22,835 nucleotides of DNA, from contig VHZZ01004582.1 of the NCBI GenBank assembly GCA_009801015.1, positions 39,408-62,242 on the forward strand, in the 5' to 3' direction. The stretch is from Silene noctiflora. Taxonomy: Eukaryota; Streptophyta; Magnoliopsida; Caryophyllales; Caryophyllaceae. Below are positions 10,201 through 16,944 of this stretch, piece by piece. Each line of letters begins with the position of its first letter. The stretch's first letter is position 1. The position numbers were made by a program, and so were the translations under genes. Under the pieces are notes generated by a model. That model saw only the letters and a list, made by a program, of their open reading frames with translations, did not search any database and was not told where the DNA came from.

Positions 10201-11916
10201 CCTGGAGGACAATTGGGGAATTTGGGACTTTCTGGCAATAATCTTGCCATTGTTATTGTTCTGAAACTGGATAGATATCGAGAAACAATAACTAACATTT
10301 ATTGAACCTTTTAATGGAAACCACCCCTCATAACCCTAGAAAGTCACTCCTCCACCCCTGAAATCCCCTCCTTCACCCCCAAAAATACCACATTTGGTGT
10401 TTTTGGGTGTGATAGAGTGATTTTTTTTAGGGTTATAGGTGGTGATTTTAAGGATGGGTGTGGTTGCGATCGGTTGGAAGGGGGTCACTAAGGTGGTGGG
10501 GTCGGGTGGGTGAAGAGTCACTGGCAGGTAAAGTGGTACCGATGGGGTGGCTTTGGTGATCGTCGGTGGTGAAAGCTGGTGGTTTAGGGTAGAGGTTGGT
10601 GGTGAGTAAAGGTAATTATATGGAAAGGGTTTGGGACACCTTTGGGGGGGTGGGAGAATGAGGGGTAAACCCCACACTGAAAAATGGGTAAAGGGAATGG
10701 AAAAAGGTAGCAAACAAACATCAAGCAAGGGAATGGACTAATTTCATTCTCTTTCATTTTCCTGAAACCCCCCTACCAAACCCTCCCTTAATGTGGAACT
10801 TCAGCCTCTCACTTTACCATCCCTTCTATATTAGTAGTTTATCTATGAAGCTTTTTGTAGAATATGTCGAACTTCAGTCTTCCTAGCTTTCTGTTTAGCT
10901 GCAACATGGACTCTGTGTGTAGGTCATCCAGCTAATGTTGTGGGATATGGCCATCTGGGAGATGGCAACTTGCACCTCAATATAACCTCTCCTCAGTATG
11001 ATGATGCTGTAAGTTTCTTATATCTTGTAGAAAAGTAACCAAAAAAAGAATGCTGAATGTTATGTGGAGTACTCAGCTAAGTTTGGTGGCAGATTTTAGC
11101 GCAAATTGAGCCCTTTGTTTACGAGTGGACATCTAAACATCGTGGGAGTATTAGTGCTGAGCACGGTGTTGGACTGATGAAAGCGAACAAGATTTACTAC
11201 AGCAAGTCTCCCGAAGTCGTAAGTACATCTTGTTGGTAGTTTTAGTCTATTGTTCTTCTTTAGTACTCGTTGGTTTACTAAGCAAAATGGGAGTCTTGTG
11301 TATTTATGTTAATTGATTTCTCATTACCCTTCCGCTCAAATTCTTGAAAAAAAATTACCACATCTCATCAAGCCTGACTTCTTATCTTTTCTGCATTTCT
11401 ACCCTTATCCCATCAAAACGATAGAGATCCAGTAGTTTCTTGACTTTCTTCATTCTCCCTTTTATGCATTGCTCGGGTATGAGAATATGTTACCTTGTCG
11501 GTTATTGCATTTTTTTTTACCAAAGCTTTACTTTGTGAATTTTCAACTAAGCACACACTCAAATACCTGGCAAATATCCCAGCTAAGTTGAAATTAATTG
11601 GTAATAAGCAGAATTTATATACTCGGTAAATGATTCTTGTTAGTAGTGCAAGCGAATCAATTTTGAAATTAATTGGTAATAAGCAAAATTTATATACTCG
11701 GTAAATGATTTTGTTAGTAGTGCAAGCGAATCAATTTGCATCAGATTTGAAGTATTTCGATGTCTAGGAATTGAATCATACTTTTAGAAACACGCATGAA
11801 TGACTCTGCGTAAAATGCAGGTCCAATTGATGGCCTCAATCAAGAATCTGATGGACCCGAAGTGCATCCTAAACCCATATAAAGTTCTTCCACATTCACT
11901 CAGCAGCAAGAACTGA
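1200..11916 (+). CDS. D2HGDH: D-2-hydroxyglutarate dehydrogenase, mitochondrial (14 exons)
   Basis: FAD flavoprotein that oxidises D-2-hydroxyglutarate to 2-oxoglutarate in mitochondria and passes electrons to the ETF system (family knowledge). Coding exons: 1200-1583, 2793-2894, 3793-3840, 4334-4404, 4686-4804, 5986-6081, 6497-6606, 7441-7521, 7801-7901, 8673-8781, 9830-9935, 10923-11008, 11093-11218, 11821-11916. All introns are GT/AG, phases fit, and the 1635 nt sum gives 544 aa, close to the usual plant length (about 560). Seen: a Ser/Arg/Tyr-rich N-terminus of about 60 residues consistent with a transit peptide; [13 protein letters not shown] and NTDWMHKYK before the flavin domain; PCMH-type FAD-binding motifs [14 protein letters not shown] (145-158) and [15 protein letters not shown] (213-227); [28 protein letters not shown]; and the C-terminal [13 protein letters not shown] (450-462) and SAEHG, whose H453, H460 and E494 match the metal-binding residues of the family. 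The ATG at 1200 is the first in this frame; the open frame extends upstream to about 1146 without an ATG. Exon borders are inferred from protein conservation, not transcripts. Confidence 0.97.
1826..2081. mobile_element. Stowaway-like MITE in D2HGDH intron 1
   Basis: The left end reads TAATCCCTGCGTTTTAGAAA and continues into TACTTTCCGTTTT. The right end, TTAAAACGGAAGGTATTC through TTGGAGGGAG, is its imperfect reverse complement. The CTCCCTCC-like tips and TA at the left border fit a decayed Stowaway (Tc1/mariner) MITE of about 255 bp. The right TA is not preserved. Confidence 0.65.
1930..2027. repeat. 35-bp direct duplication inside the intron 1 MITE
   Basis: The sequence ACTAGAAACTTATCCCACAA and its continuation to GGATGGTA occurs identically at 1930-1964 and 1993-2027, with a 63-base period. 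The exact match within an otherwise decayed element suggests a recent local duplication. Confidence 0.9.
4930..5411. mobile_element. fold-back (long inverted repeat) element in D2HGDH intron 5
   Basis: The arm at about 4930-5110 is the imperfect reverse complement of about 5228-5411. Matching blocks include ACATGGTATC / GATATCATGT, GAGGTTCGTATTGTTT / AAACAATACAAACCTC, CAAATTGTAACAT / ATGTAACAGTTTG and TGTCATTCATTA / ATAATGAATGACA. About 120 bp separates the arms. A transcript would form a long hairpin, as expected of a fold-back MITE. The family is not identified. Confidence 0.75.
6178..6434. mobile_element. MITE with TTAA-flanked inverted ends in D2HGDH intron 6
   Basis: The left end TTAAGGGAGTAATAGTAG and the right end TCCCTCCGTTACCCCCTTAA are inverted copies of each other, and the similarity runs about 28 bases inward to CATTGG / CCATTG. 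The interior is rich in GGGTAATA / TATTACCC blocks and has an ACC triplet run at 6377-6392. TTAA on both sides could be a 3-4 bp target duplication or part of the ends. The element ends about 60 bases before exon 7. The GGTAATAATTATCC motif resembles bases 108-124 at the window start. Confidence 0.7.
9532..9567 (+). repeat. compound trinucleotide microsatellite (GTT)n(GTC)n
   Basis: Intron 10 contains a GTT run followed by GTGGTC and a GTC run ending CGTCGTGTG. It is a simple compound microsatellite. Confidence 0.9.
9953..10145. mobile_element. Stowaway MITE in D2HGDH intron 11
   Basis: TA then CTCCCTCCGATTTTTTAGAA at the left and TTCTAAGGAATCGGATGGAG then TA at the right form near-perfect Stowaway terminal inverted repeats with TA target duplication. 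Inside them ATGTTCCATTTAC is mirrored by an inverted GGGGCAT / ATGGGGC-type match. The length is 193 bp, typical for the class. There is no coding capacity. Confidence 0.88.
10329..10445. repeat. stem-loop sequence in D2HGDH intron 11
   Basis: CACCCCCAAAAATACCA is followed immediately by its near reverse complement TTGGTGTTTTTGGGTGTG. Further out, ATAACCCTAGAAAGTCACTC pairs with GAGTGATTTTTTTTAGGGTT. The left arm holds an extra CT-rich piece of about 27 bases. The structure sits in a C-rich then G-rich stretch (10300-10800) that looks like a decayed non-autonomous element; no clear outer ends were found. Confidence 0.65.
11588..11736 (+). repeat. 75-bp tandem duplication in D2HGDH intron 13
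   Basis: The block beginning TTGAAATTAATTGGTAATAA at 11588-11662 is repeated directly at 11663-11736. The two copies differ by one substitution (AGCAGAA versus AGCAAAA) and one lost base (GATTCTTG versus GATTTTG). This indicates a fairly recent tandem duplication. Confidence 0.93.
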
Positions 11917-12700
11917 AGTAACCATAATTTATCAATCTACAACTGGCAGGAAAGAGAACAGGCATCGTTTTATGACATGCAATTTACTCTAAGACTACTT
12001 GAACATTTGATTGAAGCTTAAGCTGGATATACCAAGCAATTCTATTGGGACTTGTAGCTGTTTATGATTAAGAATTCAAGATCATGAAGATGTCAATTTC
12101 TCTTCGACTTTGGTTTACTGTAGGTCTGTAGTGTCTTGCATACTCTGACTTTGATGTACTGTAATGGCGTGTATTATCTTGAAGTTGTCATTGAACTTAA
12201 TAACTCGCTAGAAGCCATGTCAAGTTGTGTCGGAAAACACAGATCATGGTCAGATAAAATCAGCTCTTACAAAAAGGGGTAATTTGGAGTTCCTTACTAT
12301 TGTACATCTTCATTGCTTGTTGAATGTAATTTGGGGTTCATCCCTCTTCCTAAGGAAAAATAAAAGCAAAACATTTCATGTATGAATTTAAAAGACAGCC
12401 GAAAGTCTTTGAGTAGCTAAAACAAGTACCGCGGTAAAAAGGTGACAAGCTATACGGGCAGTGTTGTTACGACGTCGTTACATGTAAGAGGCGATTCCAC
12501 TTTCTACATGCAGGTTGAGCAAGGAATTTAAAAAAGAAAAAAAAAATCGTTTTTGAAGCACAAATTGATGTCTAATTGAAACTCAAAAAAATTTACTTGA
12601 TGCTTAATACAAATGACATGACACTAATGAATGTTTCGTTGTCGACTAAGCTTGATCTGTTGTAGTCGCTCCTTGTATTCTTGGACTTGAGGTCCTTAGA
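11917..12700. other. 3' flank of the D2HGDH gene
   Basis: No ORF of note. It should hold the 3' UTR. Plausible plant poly(A) context includes TTAATAACT near 12198, but the exact site cannot be set. A perfect palindrome ACGACGTCGT (12469-12478, containing GACGTC, a bZIP-type core) lies 550 bases past the stop codon; its relevance is unknown. Confidence 0.4.
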
Positions 12701-12712
12701 CTTGTTGTATTC

Positions 12713-12860
12713 CTCTCGGTTGAGTTCCTGAAACAGGGAATAAACCTAGCCTTGGGGGGTTTTGAGGAATTCCCGTCCGATGCCTAAGTCCGTCTTTGTT
12801 CTCACTTTGCCTCTCGGTTGAGTTCCCAGGGAACAAATCTAGCCTCGGGGGTTTTGAGAA
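12713..12860. repeat. two diverged copies of a roughly 50-bp direct repeat
   Basis: CTCTCGGTTGAGTTCC followed by a CAGGGAA core and CTAGCCTYGGGGG then GTTTTGAG occurs at 12713-12767 and again at 12811-12860, offset by 98 bases. The first copy has about 5 extra bases. The origin is unknown; such GC-rich blocks in plant spacers often derive from retroelements. Confidence 0.75.
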
Positions 12861-13794
12861 AGGCATGGTATGGAAAATTAGAAAATGATAGAAGCTTAAC
12901 ACCTTGTTAAGTCTTTTTGCAGGAACAATCGAATGTTGTAAGAATACAATTTTCCTTGTTATTAAGATTGGGTTAGTTTGTCAAAAAATAAAAATAAAAC
13001 GCAATTTATTTTCGCACTACATTTTTTACTCAATTCAGTATTTTTTGCGCCAAATTTTTCTTTTTCTACCCTTGACTAAAAAAATAGTAAATATAATTCT
13101 CTCTACCTTCTCTCTATTGTTACACCCTTAATTTCCTTCATCCTTCTAACTATTTGATTACGAATGATTATTCAAATAATATAGAACAAGTAATTAATTA
13201 ATTCATTAATCAATTTCTAATAATTAAATTGAATTTTAATTTTTGTTATAGTTTTGTATTTTTTTAATTAGGGTTTATGTTATTTATTGTTAATTGGTGT
13301 TGGATGGTGGAATATGGGTGTAGTCGGATGTGAAGAATGCAAGTGTCACCAGATTTCGTTCGACAGGCTGGTGAGAAGGAGACTTACGGGAAGGGAGAGG
13401 TTGGGAAGCCGACGGATGGCTGATGGTGGTGGTGTTGGGCAGGTGGCCACTGATGGAGGTTGGTCGACCACTAGCAGAGTATCAACGTAGTACACACAGA
13501 CGGTCTTGGATGAATTTTGCTATTTTTGTTTCTTTTCTTTGTACTCGTGTAGTAGTGTACGAAGTATTGATTAGATTTTACTTTCGTTTCTTTTTTTTTT
13601 TTTTTTTTTCAAATGTAGTACGAAAAAAGTTTATGAATGTGTGTTTGTAAAAATAATTTGTATTAGATGTACGATGCTCATATACATCTAGATTTATAGT
13701 CCTATTTGTGGTAAAATAAGAGAAAAATGAGCATATGAAATGAGAGAGAATAGATTAGAGATAAGTTAGTGTACGGATTTATGTAGCTGAGCAC

Positions 13795-14025
13795 TAGACC
13801 AAGTGCAGCTGGCACTAGACCTAGTGGAACTTCACTCGACCTAGTGGAGGTGGCACTCGACCAAGTGGAACTTCCTAGTGGAGGTGACACTCGACCGAGT
13901 GCCACCAGACTCGACCGAGTGAGGACTTCACTCGACCGAGTGAAGTCTGGGCAGCAACCCTGGGCTTCTATTTGTGTCACTCGACCGAGTGACACCGAAC
14001 ACTCGACTGAGTGCCCGAGTGCAGT
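13795..14025. repeat. cluster of CACTCGACCGAGTG palindromic repeats
   Basis: At least seven degenerate units of CACTCGACCGAGTG or CACTAGACCTAGTG type. Four late units sit in longer hairpins: around 13883-13906 (GGTGACACTCG / CGAGTGCCACC, one mismatch), 13908-13921, 13924-13947 (GACTTCACTCG AC CGAGTGAAGTC, perfect 11-bp arms) and 13974-13995 (GTGTCACTCG AC CGAGTGACAC, perfect 10-bp arms). The outer arms differ between units yet remain self-complementary. The cluster ends 40 bases before the TATA box, as expected for U3 enhancer repeats. Confidence 0.85.
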
Positions 14026-14064
14026 CTCATTTCGGTGTATGGGATTGGCTTTGTTGGGCTTTGG

Positions 14065-14072
14065 TATATAAG
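14065..14072 (+). promoter_or_regulatory. TATA box of the LTR-like block
   Basis: TATATAAG lies just downstream of the palindrome cluster and is followed by a CT-rich leader (ACCCTAAAACTCTC, 14107-14120) of the kind seen at plant transcription starts. It would drive + strand transcription of the LTR. Confidence 0.5.
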
Positions 14073-15027
14073 CTTCATTTTACAGATTTTTTCCCTTATT
14101 CTTTCAACCCTAAAACTCTCTTTAAACCTCTCACACTTCTCTCTACAACCCTTCATCCTCAAATCCTAGATCTACACTTTGTTTGGGGGAATCTTGGTGA
14201 ATTACTTACATATTCTTATTCCTTAGCACTTGGTGAGTAATCTCACACCCTTACTTTTGTAATTTTCATACCTTCATTTAAGACACCTAACCCTAGATTT
14301 TGGGGGTTTTCATGGGGATGATTAGTTAGTGATTTTAATTAGTTTAATGAGTAATTAAAGGGTAATAATAAGGGGTTTTACTTAGCATAATAGTATATGA
14401 TGTATTATGATAGTTATTATGTGATTATTGTAGGATGATACGGTTTTATGAGATGGATTCTTGTTGTCTTGGACTAGCTTATGGAGTATGCTAAAAGGTA
14501 GGTTAATCCTACTCGGTTTTGATAAGTGTGGCTGGTTATGTGTGCCGTTATTGAATGTCATTGCATTATAACATGTTAATTGGGAGTATGTCTTGAAGTA
14601 TCTCTTGATTGTTATTTCACATTAGTACTTTGCTTAATTGACATCTATTTCATATGAGAAAGGCATGTTGGAAGATCATTGCACATGTGAAAAGATGTGT
14701 TGGCATATTGTATTGCATATTGCATTATATGTGTTTGTGGAGGTTGTTGGCGGTATGACGGAGGTGTTACTCGTTCTTTTGGAGACGTGAGGCGGTTGGG
14801 AGGCCGTCTCACGCTCGGGTTGCCTCTTGGAGCTTCCCACTCCAAAAGAGATGTGCACATTAATTACTTGAGTTATGGAGAGACACGTGAAGTTGAGTCA
14901 CGTCGTCTGGCAGGGGATCTGAGTCGCTCTTGGGACCGGTACCATCGGTGTATCCGAATACCTTTTCTACGGGCTGAGGTCTGGCTGTTTTGGTGGGCGG
15001 TACTGCGGTGCCGTCATCGGGTTGTGG

Positions 15028-15105
15028 GTACGTCTGGACGTGTTCCGGTACCGGTGTGGTGTGGTGGTACGTCTGGGGGTGTCCTGGTACCGGTGTGGTG
15101 TGGTT
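15028..15105 (+). repeat. two-copy 39-bp tandem repeat
   Basis: GTACGTCTGGACGTGTTCCG with GTACCGGTGTGGTGTGGTG (15028-15066) is followed directly by a copy with GGGGGTGTCCTG in place of GACGTGTTCCG (15067-15105). A related GGACCGGTACCATCGGTG lies upstream near 14935. All are inside the LTR-like block. Confidence 0.85.
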
Positions 15106-15539
15106 GGAAGTTGTGTCACATGCATTTCATTGTCGTATTGCATAATCACATTTTGTACGTCGTGTCTCATATTATTTATTGAAACTGACGTGTTGTGTGT
15201 TGTGTAAATTGTCATCTATTTCCGGGGTCCTGTGTCGATCCATATGATATTTCCGATCATACGGGGAGCAGGTTGAGTACATGTTTTGCTTGTTGACGCG
15301 ATCGGGTTTTAGACAGCACCTTGGACTTGGAGTCGAGTAGCATAGCATAGCATAGATGACATAGATGGTAGTCGACTTGTAATTTGTATAGTTCACATTT
15401 ATTCAATTGTTTACATTTATGTAATTCACTAAACCATTATTTATAATAAAGGCTTCTTGTTTGTATCTCCGAAACACTACCTCGGGAAACCGAGATGGTA
15501 ACACTCAAATTGTCTTGGCCGGATAATTGGGGTGTTACA

Positions 15540-16341
15540 GTAGAGAGATAAAATGGAAGGAAAAATAAGAGGGGTATAATTGTCAATAAAGTATTGTGAT
15601 GAGTAAAATGTGTACTGTAAAAATCAGCACAAAGAAAAAAGTTGGGTTTTGACTATGACAGTGCTGTTATATGTGGAACCCTCAAATAATGACACCCTTC
15701 GAAAATACAACACAAACCCCTATACAAAATTAACGGGTTTAAGTTGAGGTTAAATGACCCATTTATGTAAGTGGCTTATTTACAAAATTAATTCTACCTT
15801 TTCTTCATCCTTTATCACATAAATATATTTACACTTTTCAAATATTGACATGACATGGAAACACGACATAAACCCGACACTAAATTAAAGGATTAGGATT
15901 GAGGCTTCCTGACTCGTTTGAGTAAGCAGATCGACACGAACACGACATAAGATTTAATTGGGCGGAACTTGGGTTGAAGAGTTCATGACCATTTACATAA
16001 TTACATGTAACACGAACATAAACTTGATACGACCCGATTTGTTTACCAGGTATAGTTTTATGTAGACCTGCCAAAATTGACAAAATTGACTTGACCCATG
16101 TACCTGACCTGACACATGAACTCAAGACCCGAGCTGAGTAGAACCCGAATTGATGAACAAGTATAACCCGACTCGAATTGTTGTGCACTAATTATTTTTC
16201 ATAAAAAATATGATAATAAATGACCAAAAAGTGACTCGAACCTAAAATGACTCAGCACGACTTGACCTGATCCAAATTCTTGTAGATCCATAATTGACCA
16301 GACCCGAGTTCGACCCGATTGACAAATCTAGTTTTATGAGG
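15540..16341. other. spacer with degenerate ACCCGAC / TTGACCC repeats
   Basis: From about 15840 to 16330 short imperfect units such as AACCCGAC, ACACGACATAA, GACTCGAA and GACCCGA recur on both strands without a fixed period. No ORF with recognisable protein similarity is present. This texture is common in decayed plant transposon sequence; no ends could be defined. Confidence 0.45.
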
Positions 16342-16351
16342 TTAGTACTTA

Positions 16352-16522
16352 GGTCCTGTTGTTTTAGGTTGAATAGAGCTGAACTTAACTGTATTGAAGT
16401 TTGAAGTGAGTTGAATGAAGCTAAATATAATTGAGGTTAGTGAAGATAAATAGAGTTTAAATAAGTTAAACTGAACTAAAACGAGTTAATTGAGCTAAGC
16501 TGAACCCGAAAAGAACATAGCC
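16352..16522. mobile_element. hAT-like MITE upstream of the E2 gene
   Basis: The left end GGTCCTGTTGTTTT and the right end AAAAGAACATAGCC are imperfect inverted repeats (10 of 14). The interior is made of degenerate TTGAA / GAGCTGAAC units. It is flanked by TTAGTACTTA (16342-16351) and TTAGAACTTA (16523-16532), a 10-bp direct repeat with one mismatch that contains the 8-bp target duplication expected of hAT elements. Length 171 bp. It lies about 420 bases before the E2 start codon, so it may affect promoter spacing. Confidence 0.75.
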
Positions 16523-16532
16523 TTAGAACTTA

Positions 16533-16944
16533 TAGAATATAAAAGGTAGAAGTATCAAGTTCACAAGTCACAACGTATAACGTCTTAGGAATCAACAAGT
16601 CTACGGTTGCAAGGATCACAAGTTTGTGACGTCTCACAAACTCTTTCCTAGTTACTTTCCAATTGCTCTGAATTCATAAAACTTATGATGAAAATTGTCT
16701 TCATTTGTGAACATTTGTGCTCAGGAATCTAGGATAATGGACCAAATACGGAGTAATAACGAATTAAAAAGTACTCGGTAGAATAATGGACCAAGCTAAA
16801 AATTGTACGCGTAATCCACAGGAACAGATATATTGATTAATTTAATCAAACTTCTGGAATATAGAACATTTGGTTTGCTTATATGTTGTCCTTCTGTCTC
16901 CTTTCTCCCACACCTTCTCTCACAAGTCACAACCCCATTTTACT
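16533..16944 (+). promoter_or_regulatory. presumed promoter and 5' UTR of the E2 gene
   Basis: This is the only sequence between the hAT-like MITE and the E2 start codon. A CT-rich leader-like stretch (CTTCTGTCTCCTTTCTCCCA, 16891-16910) is typical of plant 5' UTRs. No single TATA box stands out. Assigned by position only. Confidence 0.4.

Larger units (their letters stand above)
13118..15539 (+). mobile_element. LTR-like block, possible solo LTR of a retrotransposon
   Basis: The left boundary TGTTACACCC and the right boundary GGGGTGTTACA are inverted copies with one mismatch, the TG...CA pattern of plant Ty3/gypsy LTRs. In order the block holds an AT-rich stretch with a poly-T tract (13588-13609), a palindrome cluster (13795-14025), TATATAAG at 14065-14072, a pyrimidine-rich leader, a structured GC-rich part (14770-15110), and AATAAA at 15445-15450 shortly before the end. 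This matches U3, R and U5 order. No gag or pol similarity and no primer-binding site follow. The 5 bases on each side (TCTAT, GTAGA) do not match, so target duplication is absent and the solo-LTR call is tentative. Confidence 0.55.

Noticed and set aside
10336..10728. 130-codon minus-strand Pro/Thr-rich ORF
   Set aside because: Product of a C-rich, repeat-like intron stretch on the strand opposite to the gene; no recognisable domain.
13795..14025. CRISPR-like repeat array
   Set aside because: Units are palindromic and of uneven spacing without uniform spacers, and the context is a plant LTR-like sequence.
13844..14240. Overlapping ORFs through the palindrome cluster (DRVRTSLDRV type)
   Set aside because: Repeated peptides come from the CACTCGACCGAGTG repeats; open frames occur on both strands.
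14697..15182. 161-codon ORF in the LTR-like block
   Set aside because: Codons follow GT-rich tandem repeats (WCGG, VPVPVW), there is no family similarity, and several frames are open because the DNA is T/G-rich and low in stops.
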